Source: Acephala macrosclerotiorum
Taxonomy: Eukaryota; Ascomycota; Leotiomycetes; Helotiales; Mollisiaceae
NCBI GenBank assembly: GCA_014904845.1
Contig: MU119669.1
Span: 1-30,683 of the forward strand
Direction: 5' to 3'
Length of the DNA stretch: 30,683 bases
The translations under genes were made by a program, and so were the position numbers. A model generated the notes under the pieces. It did not search any database. It was not told the origin of the DNA and saw only the letters and a program-made list of their open reading frames with translations. This document shows, in pieces, positions 20,313 to 30,156 of the stretch. The number at the start of each line of letters is the position of its first letter. The stretch's first letter is position 1.

Positions 20313-20812
20313 GTACCTCTCCCTTCTGGGGCGAGACAGGGAGCGGGAGTCATTAACTTGATATCCCATCTTCCTCCTTTCTTCTCGGCATTGGTCTTTC
20401 TTTTGTCTTCTCATCTGGTCTTGGGTCTTAGGAGTGACGCATAGCATGGGCGGAAAACAAAAACGGTGGTCTGGGTTTCGGTCAGGCTCTTGGTGCTTAG
20501 GTGGGCATGGTTGATGGGATGTGCTGGCGTTAATAGCACTTGTTTTGTTTCTTCCCTTTTTGTATTTGTCTTGGGTCTGTGTTTTGGTCTTGAGGGATAG
20601 ATATACTATCGTTACCACAGAGAGTGGGTTATATATAGCACCTATGAATTCATTTGTTGCTGAAATTGTTTGATTCATTGATCTGGAATTGTTTGAAGCC
20701 GTGAGACGTAGTTCGGTAGGCACACTGACCCTAGACTGAGGAATTGGCACTCTTGCAAACGGCTCAAGCTTTGCGATGAATTCGCATCTCAAACGCTTCG
20801 ACATTCGACTAT
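20313..20812. other. Spacer between convergent genes
   Basis: About 500 bp of 3' UTR and spacer between the secreted-protein gene and the permease relic. The early part is T/C-rich. No gene or repeat is visible. Confidence 0.5.
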
Positions 20813-22466
20813 TCAATTCACCATCTCAAAACCCTCAATTACTGGACCATTGTACCTCTTCCTTCCAAACCAAAAGAAATACGCAGCACCAAAGAACAAC
20901 CACCCTCCCATCACCACAACACAGTAATTCATATTCTGCACCGTGACCGGTTGATATTTAGGAAACATACTAAACAGCATCGCAAACGCCAACCAAGCAA
21001 CCGCAACAACATTGACAATATTCCCACTCTTCTCAGCCTAAAAGGACCAGGCTTATGACTCTCATCCTTCCGTCCATATAGAACCATGTAGATAATAGGA
21101 AGGATGTACGAAGCATACATGCCCAGTATCGCCATGGAAAGCACAGCAATGGAAGCTGTCACGCTCCCCAGGTACAAGAAACCAAGCAACATCTGAATAA
21201 CCGAAATACAAACAATAATCCTAGTCGGCACAGCATGCTTTTCATCAACATGCTTAAAATACTCAGAGAACGGAATCGCATCATCCCTCGCAAACGCCCA
21301 CGCAGTTCTGCTCGTTGATGTCAGACCCGCCGAATTCGCCGCCACCGCAATCAATGTCTAAGTTAAGCATAACGATGTAGCGCCCACTTTGTTCTTGATG
21401 ACGTTGAAAAGGAGTTGCATGACAGGGAATCCTGTGGGAGAGGAGAGGAGGGTGATGGTGTAGCCTAGGCCCATGATGCCATTTATGAGGACGGAGCCGA
21501 TCATGGCGATGGGGACGTCGCGGGCGGGGTGCCGCATTTCTTCGGCCATGTGAGTTGCGCTGTCGTAGCTGTCATGTTTTGGTTAGTATGAGTAGTGAAA
21601 GAGAGGGAGGGAAACGAGCCCGAGGAAAAGGTAGACGCTGGATAGAAGGCCGACGAGCCAGGATACGCCGTTGTTGGTCCATCCGCTTGTATTAGAGATT
21701 TCGACGAAAACGAAGTCGGACGATTGTTTGGGGGCCATGATGGCGAGGACGGCTATGGTTGCTACGAATCCGACGATGTGGATGACACCTCACAATACTT
21801 AGTGCGTAGTACGCCGCCATCACAAAGGGGATGTCAGACCAGAGACCATATTCGTGTGTGCTAAGATCTTGGAACCCCAAAGGTTGAGAGCGAGCGAGTA
21901 GGCGAGCACAAGCCAGTAGAACAGCGTACCCTGCCATCTTTTTGGAATGTAAGAGTCCTCATGGTTCAAAGTGATGAGTGCCTGTAACTGCAAGCCGCCT
22001 GAGAAGGCAGGTGATGCCGTGAGGACAATTTGTCTACCACATGAGATCCAGCCCGTGAACCACGATGCGGGTATGCTTGATTTCGAAGGCGCCAGTAGTG
22101 CAACCTAATGATATTGTCCTCTAGCAGTTGGATACATCGAAGCAATCTCGGCTAGGGAGCAGGCCACTTGTGGTGCCAAGGAAGCTGATGAGACTTGAAA
22201 AGTTAGAAGCCGTCTTTGAGAGGGCGGACGGTGGTGACTTACTAGTTGTAAAACAAACAGGGAGCACCGCCGTTGATCAAGGTTGTTGCAACGACGGTGG
22301 AAAGTGCTTCCCATGTTGCCATCAAACAGAGACAGAGTGATCCAAGGGACCAGACGTTGAACTGTTTGCGTAGCTCATGTTGCGGAAGGTCGCTTGCCAC
22401 TTCCTCCGTCTCGAGTTTTTCAGTAGGCGCTGTGGTATTGACTTTAAGTTCGCTGTTGTTTGACAT
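20813..22466 (-). pseudogene. Broken amino-acid/choline (GABA-type) permease, APC superfamily
   Basis: The reading matches a 12-helix APC permease of the fungal choline/GABA type. The start (MSNNSELKV) is at 22466 and the natural end (FEMVN, stop) at 20815-20813. Recognisable blocks are FNVWSLGSLCLCLMATWEA, INGGAPCLFYN, SLAEIASMYPTARGQYH, YDSATHMAEEMRHPARDVP, ANSAGLTSTSRTAWAFARDD and GMYASYILPIIYMVLYGR. Defects: after intron 22242-22195 (GTAAGT...AAG) the frame gives YLISFLGTT but SLAEIAS lies in another frame, so a frameshift lies near 22170; TAG at 22107-22105 replaces the Trp after GQYH; TAG at 21360-21358; a second frameshift near 21029-21037, after which GNIVNVVAVAWLAF continues to the end. 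Two introns have weak or non-GT donors (21839 GTCTGA; 21619 GCTCGT). So many independent lesions mean a pseudogene, not error. Sequence remains well conserved, so inactivation is recent. Confidence 0.88.
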
Positions 22467-23888
22467 CTTGATTGGTGTATACTGGATTGCATGCAAATCC
22501 AAAATTGTGTTACAGAAGAAGGTGCAATGTTTATACCCTTTAGTCTGAGACAAGCTTGCCATCCTTCTCCCGATTTCGATCATATACCCTAGCCATTCCT
22601 GTTATATGGAGTTTCAAATGGGGGAAGACAAACCTGTTGATAGCGGTACTTGAGTCAATAGCTCTTGGCACGGGAGCAGCTCAGCAGTCGAGTTAAGCAG
22701 ATTCTCTACGTAATTGGCAGCAAACGACCGAAATAGAGTCAAATCAAGTGAGTCATGGCAAGGAGGAAAGATCAGATTGAATTTTGATAGCGGAATTCAA
22801 GTGCATGTGCAGAACTGAGTTGAATGCGAGGTATAGTAGTGAGATACGAAGTAGCCAGTCGCTTCAGGTAGATATCGATACCTAGTACCCGGCCCAGCCA
22901 AGCGGCGAATCAGTCCATGTAAATTGTCACTTGAACAGCAACCATGCTTAGATCTTCGCCTCCAAATATGGTTATAGGCCTAGATATGGCATCTGAATGT
23001 TTTTCTACATCTCTTCAAGGCTCCACAGACATGATAACAACATGCATCCACTTCTTTACCAAGGCCTGATCTAGAAACATAAAGACGGAAATCGCGTAGA
23101 GTAGACCTGAGGGGACATTCCAAGAGTAGATATTGCTGGAAGTCGGGATATGGGAAGCAACTGCAGCAAAGCGTATGACATCCCAAGCTTGAAATATCCC
23201 CTATGGAAACTTCGAACAGAGGTACCTAGACTCGGGTACAGAACGCATTTCCTGCCGATGAAGACAGAATACCAGCTCTAGATATGCGAGGAACCTTTCT
23301 CAAGACATGAAAGACCTCCTGAGGCATCCAGTCAGCCTCTTAACCAAACAACTGCTCACACTTAGCTCGCGCAACGATGAGAAAATGACAGCATTACGTG
23401 CCATGTTTCATCCTCCCCTTCACATGTTCTTCCTACACGCCGCACTCGTAACACGCAACGGAAGGAGTAATCATGGTAGACAGCCCGATGTTGTTTGGCT
23501 CACTCAGGCAGACTCCTCTACTCAATCTCACCAAGCTGGGATGCGGTATAAACCGAGATCTGCTCATGATAGCCCTTTAGCAGAGAGCATACTTTTAGCC
23601 CAGCCCCAAGTGGAAACAAGCTATAACACGAAGGATAAAATTCGAAAGAAGCCTTGGTGTATCAAGGAGTTCGTAATTTCGAAGCACCAATTGTTAAGTT
23701 AAGGATTTGGTGATTGCGTTCAGCCACGCTACTAGGGGTAGGAGCTATCCCTAATTCAGACTAGTCTCACATATTCCTGATTTCAAAGGAGAGGGATTTG
23801 TGTAACTCTCGAAACGCGTTTTTAAAGTCAGTACGAAAAAAGATGAGCTGAAAGAGGATTCTACAGAACCATCGTCTCTAAAAACGGA
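22467..23888. other. Gene-empty region upstream of the permease relic
   Basis: About 1.4 kb with only short frames on both strands. A 131-codon plus-strand frame (23307-23702) has no family motif and unconvincing composition. No transposon ends or RNA genes were seen. Confidence 0.45.
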
Positions 23889-24426
23889 ATGGAGCGTGCT
23901 CGCCTACTAACACTGGAGGCTGGTTCACAAGGTACAGCAATGAGTGGTTCGATTGTCACTCCCTGGGACATTTCTAGAGGTTTTCCATACAATTGCTTGG
24001 AAGTACGTGAACACACGAGACCACGCCGCTTTCAATCCCCAGATCTTGAAGATTACGGCGGCCTACTTCGGCGGCCAAGACTCTGTTCTCGTGGTTGAAT
24101 CTAATACGATCAAGTACGCAGGGATCTCATCTCATCTCATGCAGACCCTTGGTACCAACTGTCGAGCAGGCTGGATCCTAGGCTCAAAATCAGCACTCTG
24201 TCCGTGGAGCAATGAGTACTACTTCTTGCACTGGACCTCGTAGAACAAGCTTGTCCGTAATTGGGCATGGCATGCCAAAGCAGATAGGGCGTCGACTGAT
24301 ACTGCGGTACGAGAAGTCGTGGACGACCAGATTCCCGCCCCTCTCAAACAGCCTCCACTATCTGCTCAGACATCACCTAGCACAACCATCAACCCGCGCT
24401 CGCATTCCATCGTATTAGGACCTTGA
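23889..24426 (+). other. Coding-like relic of unknown family
   Basis: A frame from about 23960 to 24240 reads like a protein (TIAWKYVNTRDHAAFNPQIL, then YFGGQDSVLVVESNTIKYA) and meets a TAG at 24241. The same frame continues as NKLVRNWAWHAKADRASTD and a Pro/Ser-rich stretch up to TGA at 24424. It leads directly into the SH3 fragment. I do not recognise it. It may be the degraded N-terminal part of an SH3 protein. Confidence 0.3.
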
Positions 24427-24549
24427 GATGATCGGGTTTGAAAGAGGGCGTTATACTCAACGTTCAAAGATCCGATGACGCTTGGTGGACAGGCAACATC
24501 GGGAATAGGAAGTCTGGCTACTTTCCCGTCAACCAAGTCTCCTTATGGA
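24427..24549 (+). pseudogene. Orphan SH3-domain fragment
   Basis: About 40 codons translate to GVILNVQRSDDAWWTGNIG followed by RKSGYFPVNQV. This has the SH3 signature: a KEG-x-I-L loop, the Trp-Trp-x-G pair, and the G-Y-F-P-x-N-x-V end. The N-terminal ALYDY strand is missing or frameshifted, and downstream the frame does not continue into a recognisable protein. SH3 domains bind Pro-rich peptides; this one is probably a relic. The parent gene is unknown. Confidence 0.6.
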
Positions 24550-24873
24550 ATCTGTCAAGAATGTCGCAGCACAGCCATTCAAGACCTTTGTCCTGCCTCA
24601 CACCAATATCCCAAGAGGTATGGGCTATTTGACTGGACCATAGGCCGCACGTTGTTGGAATGTAAAGACACCGACTTTGAAGAAACGATCAAAGCTGGGT
24701 TGAAGGGCGTCCTAATATCCTTTGAGAGCCTTCCGAACTGCATCATGTCAGACACTTCCACGATGCCGACTCTTCAGCAAAATGTACCATTACTGCACTT
24801 GTAACAAGATGCAGCTAGAGCCAAGCGTCCCACGTCACAAACGTGGCCAAAATCGTCGCCTCAGACAGCAGCA

Positions 24874-25838
24874 ACAGAAAGTGAACACGAGAAAGGACCG
24901 AGCGATGCGATGGAGGGAGCCTTTCTGCCAAAAAGTCCCAACGTGCAATGGGAAGACGCACCCAGCGAGGGCATGTGCAACCGAGATCCAGTGCGCATTC
25001 ATCAACATCACTATAGTGACATCATGTCCAAATGGCTGGGCGAGAGCGAGAAGTGAGCTCGTCTTGTTCCAGAGACGATGAATGTAGGCTAACCAATGAC
25101 CCTAGATTGATTAAGAACGTTCTCAAGAAGGCTCGTCAACGCAGCCCATCCATTGTCTTCATCAATGAACTTGACGCCATGGGCAGCTCGAGGGATACCG
25201 GCAGTACGTCGAATTCATGGCTCTCGCAGATCAAAAACGAGCTTCTTTCGCAGATGGATGGAGTTCGTATTAGGATGAGGGCGTTCTGGTCCTGGGAGCA
25301 ACGAACCTGCCCTGGAAGCTCGATCCAGCACTCCATCGACGATTTCAAAGGCGTATTCGTATTGGTCTGCCGGATGAGAAGGCCCGAGCCCGTTTATTCG
25401 AGATGGTATTGGCGATGAGCCCTCTGATTTGGTACCAGAACACCTTGCAGAGCTGGCCGAGAATACGAAAAGCCTCTCTAGAAGTGATATCAGCAGTATT
25501 GTGCAGAATGTGTTGATGATTCCCGTCAAGAAGATCAGCTCAGCGACTCACTTTCAACGCGTATGTTGAATTTCCTCCTTGCTTTTCAAGGAGTATCGGT
25601 TGGAAGCTGTCATCCGAAGCAGGTCATGCACAACGAAGTTCGGAAGGATATTCCATGCGCGGAAACCGCGCCTGACGCTCTGCGCATGAAGTATCATCAA
25701 GTTCCTAAGGGTCGTTGATGCCTGTTCCTACACACCGAGATTTGTTTCCGCGCTACAGAGGTCCAAGCCATCCGTCAACCTACCGAGTTGACGAAATATG
25801 TAGAATGGACGGAGGAGTTTTGTATCGAGGGTCGCTAG
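24874..25838 (+). pseudogene. Relic of a Vps4-type AAA ATPase
   Basis: Intact Vps4 disassembles ESCRT-III. Blocks appear in order: AMEGAFLPKSPNVQWED (AAA entry), then, in an overlapping frame, GKT-HPARACATE (Walker A remnant), SDIMSKWLGESEK, intron 25053-25105 (GTGAGC, CTAAC branch, TAG) to LIKNVLKKARQRSPSIVF, a Walker B reading FINELDAM, KNELLSQMDGV, then after a shift [20 protein letters not shown] and [18 protein letters not shown], after another shift [40 protein letters not shown], and finally KYVEWTEEFCIEGR with TAG at 25836-25838. At least four frame changes and a deletion of about 40 codons between the AAA entry and Walker A make it non-functional. Walker B Asp is Asn. The retained intron shows it decayed in place or came by DNA duplication, not retrotransposition. 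Confidence 0.82.
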
Positions 25839-26250
25839 CTGTCGTTGGCATGTCATCTAGGTGGCGAGATTCTCGACGATCAGGGAGAAACCGGATACCT
25901 CGACCACGGTGGAAGCGCAAGCTTTCGCCTTGTGCTCAGATATCTATCTTCAAGCCCCGCGGGTTAGGGCATGACAGCTCAATCGACATGCGATGAATGA
26001 GTAGTATCGTTGCAATGCTGGTGCTGCATCTTTGGCGGATTTGAGTTTGATAACGGTCGTCAATGCAAGGGACTGCTATCTCACAAATATTCTCTACTCG
26101 ACAATCGACATTGTCTTCATCACCTTGAGTTTGGTATTAGGAGCTAGTACCATGCAATCCATTTTTGTCGAGTCCAAGCCCAAAGTCTGTTTCCAATCAT
26201 CCTCAGATAATGACAGGTATCATGACACGACAGCCAGTAGATTACTTCTA
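25839..26250. other. Spacer between the AAA relic and the first MITE
   Basis: About 400 bp with no recognisable gene. It ends at the TA dinucleotide (26249-26250) that flanks the MITE. Confidence 0.45.
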
Positions 26251-26413
26251 AGAAGTACAGGGCCTTTTAATTGTTACGCGAGAGCAGATACGTCCAAATT
26301 CTGTCGAAAATCCGAGTGGTCTGCCCAATCACCTGTCCGGAATATTTCTTTTGGGTCTGCAATTGGGTAATCTGGGTGGCGATGGTCTAACAATTAAAAG
26401 GGCCTGTACTTCG
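26251..26413. mobile_element. MITE copy 1 (163 bp, TA-flanked)
   Basis: The ends are inverted repeats of 26 nt, AGAAGTACAGGGCC then TTTTAATTGTTA at the left and its complement at the right, with 24 of 26 matching. TA sits immediately outside both ends (26249-26250, 26414-26415), the target site of Tc1/mariner elements. There is no coding capacity. The interior AGAGCAGATACGTCC, GAGTGGTCTGCCCAATCACC and TCTTTT-GG-TCTGCAA blocks recur in copy 2. Confidence 0.85.
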
Positions 26414-26415
26414 TA

Positions 26416-26761
26416 CATTAGATCGGTCCCGAGATGTCTTTGGAAATCTCCCCGAGGCTGTTCGACCATGTTGATATTGGGTATTCTTATGCGGACCTGT
26501 TTCGGGGTCGATATTCGTGGGCCAGAGCACACCGAGTAGTTTCGTCTTAGTAAATTCTCTGCTATCAGACACTCTAGTTAGGGGCGAAACATGCTCGGCA
26601 ACGTCTTGAAAACTTCTCATTCCAAGCTCTTTTCGGCTGGACGTCCGCTTGCGGACTTGCGGCCGCCAATCGGACTAATGGAAGGCCCGAGGGCTCAGGG
26701 CCCCAGCGCAGGACCTGGACACCTTAGTCATACACGTGACAAGATTCCCCCTTTCGCCAAT
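26416..26761. other. Spacer between two small transposons
   Basis: About 350 bp, GC-rich around 26640-26710, with short frames only. Nothing further is recognised. Confidence 0.4.
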
Positions 26762-27039
26762 TTTCAACGACGAGTCGTGCACGGAAGAAGACTCCGGTGC
26801 AGTCCCCATTATTCGGAGAATTGAGACACGGGACATCGATTGACAATAGCGGGAAACGGGCCGACGACGTAATACGGCCAGCCGTTCCCGAGGATGAAAT
26901 ATTGGAGGCGTGGAAGATGACGGCCTCTAGCCAAAAATTCTGTCTCAGGAGTGCCAGCGGCAAGAGTAGCATGATAATGTGGTCGGATTGTGGAGGGGCT
27001 GCACCGGAGTCTTCTTCCGTGCACGACTCGTCGTTGAAA
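26762..27039. mobile_element. 278-bp element with perfect 41-bp terminal inverted repeats
   Basis: Bases 26762-26802 (starting TTTCAACGACGAGTCGTGCA) are the exact complement of 26999-27039 over 41 bp, with partial similarity for a few more bases inward. The 196-bp centre has no credible gene. I find no clear target-site duplication. The perfect arms imply a recent insertion or an active family, and it is unrelated to the TA-flanked MITE. Confidence 0.75.
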
Positions 27040-27654
27040 CCTAGCGAACGAGATGCCTATCACCCCGCAGCGCGGCGGAATGATAGCGCACGATTACCCT
27101 AGCTACCCCCTTTTTCTGGGATGACTGTTACCAAAAGTCAGGTTTTCGGCAGAATGTTGCCTGATGGCGTACCGATATGCCGTTGCAAACGTCTAAAAAC
27201 TACTGCAATTGGGTGAAAGGGCACTGTGCACGGGCCGTTCCTTTCGGGGTCTGGGTGGAAATGCTGTGATAGCGGGACAGCCAAACTCTAAGTTCGGATT
27301 TAGTTTTCGCCAATGGAGGATTCATACTTTCGATCATTAGATTATTGGTGACAAGCCATGATCCGACGAACGGCTGCCCCTCGATTGCCTTTGCACTGTT
27401 TCTGGTACAGTAGCATGATAACAGTAATTTGTCTGGATTTGGAGGAAAATGACTGTGGCAGTGCTGTTTTGGCTTCGACATATCAATGGTTTCCGTGGTG
27501 GCCATTACATGAGAAGTTTCACGCCCCGGTGGTTTCGGTAGAAGATACACAACTAGAGTTGAAAATCCTTTTTGATATCATCACCATTTATACCGAATCA
27601 CACGGAAGATTGAAGATGATGAGACATGTGTCTTTGATTGGACGGTAATCAATA
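27040..27654. other. Spacer between transposon relics
   Basis: About 600 bp with only unconvincing short frames on both strands (for example minus-strand 27550-27200). It ends at the TA (27653-27654) flanking MITE copy 2. Confidence 0.4.
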
Positions 27655-27775
27655 CGAAGTACAGGGCCTTGCAGATCCAAAAAGAGACATTTTTGAGAGG
27701 TGATTGGGCAGACCACTCAGTTCAGAAGTTGGACGTATCTGCTCTTGTGTAACAATTGAAAAGCCCTGTACTTCG
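27655..27775. mobile_element. MITE copy 2 (121 bp, TA-flanked, inverted relative to copy 1)
   Basis: The ends are CGAAGTACAGGGC and its complement, flanked by TA at 27653-27654 and 27776-27777. Read on the minus strand it follows copy 1 almost base for base through TTGTTAC, AGAGCAGATACGTCCAA, GAGTGGTCTGCCCAATCACC and the TCTGCAA block. It then jumps to the terminal repeat, lacking about 40 bp that copy 1 has there. Confidence 0.85.
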
Positions 27776-28776
27776 TATTTGTGCTCGGCCTGAGCTCTTT
27801 GAGAGATGAGAATATATTCCTCTAAATTTGGGCCTCGCTGATCAAACAGATCTCTGGCTCTTGTGTCAAGATCCGATCGATCTGTCGTTGAAACAGATGC
27901 AGCTTTGTTCAGATGAAAACCGCGAACTATTTCGAGGGGATTTTCCAAACATGATCCCCATCTTTTCTCGCTTGCGAGTCTTCATCCTTCGATCCCCACC
28001 GCTCTTAGATTCTATTCATTTAGAGTTTCGCATAATGCATTTGAATCACGTTTTCTGACCAGTAGGAAACCCCGTTTCCCGGCATCATGCGATCTAACGA
28101 CCCATACCAATGTCTGGAGTACGAGTGGCTGGTGCTAACGATGTTGCTCCTCGCTGGCGGGTCTTGGTCTTTGGGGAGGCGCGGCAAACTTGACAGCTTT
28201 TGGGGAAATATCCCGCGTGGAGAACACGCGGATCTCTACAGGGGTGAATAAATGTTAAATAACGCCATAGGATTTAACTTATTGCAGACAAAAACACGAG
28301 ATCCTGGATAGATGATTGGATAGACCACTGCATTCGCCACGGGAGGTCAACGCTGCATTAACATCTATTACAACCTGTAGGTAGTCGTCCACTCTCCTCC
28401 TCTTTCCGCAAATAACATTCTGAATCGCGGAGAAAAGTGGACGAATCGCAAATCTCTACCCATCTTTTCTTCGCTAGGGGAAATCCCATCTCCTATCCGT
28501 CTTCTAGGATTGGGATTCAGCTAGAGAAATGGAGGTTCCTGATTCAGTTGGACCTGCATTCCCCCTTGATCTCCACATTAGCTGTACGTGCCGAATGGCT
28601 TGCAGGCTGAAGTCAAATAAGTCGTCAGCGCCAGTCTCGACTCCGGGTATTCGTTCACATGTTTGCGAGAAAGTCGACCTCTTCGTTCGTGAAACAGAAG
28701 GCTAGAGATTGAGTTCGAGGTCCACAGCCCTGTCCCTACGAACCACGAGCTTCACCCACGACGACGAATATTTAGC
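27776..28776. other. Gene-free region upstream of the second rhodopsin-domain gene
   Basis: About 1 kb. It includes the degenerate third MITE remnant near 28282 and a short hairpin CCGCGTG-GAGAA-CACGCGG near 28208. The last few hundred bases should hold the promoter of the rhodopsin-domain gene. Confidence 0.45.
28282..28335. repeat. Probable degenerate third MITE remnant
   Basis: TTGCAGA-CAAAAA followed about 20 bp later by TGATTGGATAGACCACT and, three bases on, TTC parallels copy 2 (TTGCAGATCCAAAAA... TGATTGGGCAGACCACT ... TTC) in the same orientation and at similar spacing. Terminal repeats are not preserved. Confidence 0.5.
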
Positions 28777-30156
28777 ATGTCTTCGAACTCGGACTCGAGA
28801 GGGCCGGCAGTGGTCATCACTAGCATCTTCTTCACGGTCTTCAGCTTGTTGTTTGTGTTTATGAGGTTGGTTGCGAGACTTGGGTTCTTGAAGAATCCGG
28901 GACGAGATGAGATTGCCATCGTGATATCATCGGTAAGATTTCCGCAGATAGCAACATCTCCGGTACCTCTGCTGACCAAGTCCAGCTCTCATCAATTGCT
29001 CTCTTAGTAGCCACTCTCCTGCGTCAGTTTCAGTGCATTGAGTTCGGAACATATCACTGACTCATATCCAGAGGTGAAATACGGTCTTGGGAAGCATTTT
29101 GAGAACCTCACACCTGACGAGTTTGAGAAAGTGTTGAAGGTAAGATTACAAGAATCTCTGCTACTAGTTTGCTCTTCTGACGAATAACAGTGCCTCTGGG
29201 TCGCCATCATATGCTACAACATCTCACTAAGTGCCACAAAAATATCAATCATCCTTCAATATATGCGAGTATTCGTTGGGCGGAGAATTCAACTTGTCTG
29301 CTGGATCGTCCTTGGCATCGTCATTGCCTACTTCATCCAAGCGATCCTCACGGCTATCTGGACTTGTGTTCCCATTTCTGCTTTCTGGAACTTGAGCGAG
29401 GAAGGGAATTGCATTAACAAGAAGTTTCTTTGGTTCTTCAACGCGGCGTTCAACATCTTGACCGATCTGATAATCATCACTCTTCCGATGCCCGCCTTGT
29501 CGACTTTGAGACTACCCCTCAGACAGAAGATTGGACTTATGGGCGTATTTGCCCTTGGTGGATTGTAAGTGTCACCTCTAGTCTCGAAAGTTCCGGTCTA
29601 ACATCTTCAGCGTCTGTCTCGTCAGCGTACTCCGACTCCATGCCTTATATATCGTTTCAATTTCGACAGACATCACGTGTATGACCCAACCTTCCCCCTC
29701 CTGATCCTCACTCACCTCTCCTCAGATGACAATGTAGACGCCGCGATATGGTCAATCATCGAAGTCAACGTCGGCATAATCTGCGCCTCCCTCCCAACCA
29801 TAAAACCCCTCATCTCCTGTCTCTTCCCCGGCCTCCTCGGCTCAACCCGCAGCCGACAAGGAACCTACCACAACCAAGCCAACCGCCACGCTTCCCCTTT
29901 CGCATCTCAAGATCCCTTCACTTCGCTCTCAAACGCGCCAGGCCGCCTCGCAGATCAGGAAGGAGGACATAAAACGATAACCAGGGTCGAAGCAGGGGAG
30001 CGATCAGAGCCAGAATTGGCGAAGAGTATAGCGCATGGAGAGGATGGAAAGGATATCTTTGTTATGACGAGTATGACGCAAGACGTGGAGACGAAGCTGA
30101 GTCGCAATGGGAGTGAGACGGGGAGTGAAAAGGATTTAATATTTCAGTACAATTAA
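28777..30156 (+). CDS. Rhodopsin-domain (SAT4/Pth11-like) integral membrane protein
   Basis: Six exons fit: 28777-28932, 28986-29022, 29072-29139, 29191-29564, 29611-29678 and 29726-30156. The five introns of 46-53 bp have GT...AG ends; CTGAC/CTAAC-type branches are clear in most. The product is 377 residues, the usual family size. Order: a short N-terminus and helix 1 (VVITSIFFTVFSLLFVFMRL), GRDEIAIVISS, VKYGLGKHF, CLWVAIICYNISLSATKISI, LQYMRVFVGRR, a long hydrophobic helix, CVPISAFWNL, NAAFNILTDLIIITLPMPAL, RQKIGLMGVFALGGFVC, VDAAIWSIIEVNVGIICASL and a polar tail of about 115 residues rich in Ser, Glu and Arg. This is an intact member of the same family as the broken gene at the left edge, though of a different subgroup. 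Ligand unknown; a sensing or transport-associated role at the plasma membrane is inferred. Confidence 0.92.

Noticed and set aside
23307..23702. 131-codon plus-strand frame
   Set aside because: No domain, no splice structure and unremarkable composition in a gene-empty region.
25655..25672. Short palindrome GCGCGG-AAA-CCGCGC
   Set aside because: It falls inside the AAA relic and is explained by chance in decayed coding DNA; a similar short hairpin near 28208 has no matching context.
27200..27550. 116-codon minus-strand frame between the transposons
   Set aside because: No resemblance to a transposase or other family; probably a chance frame.
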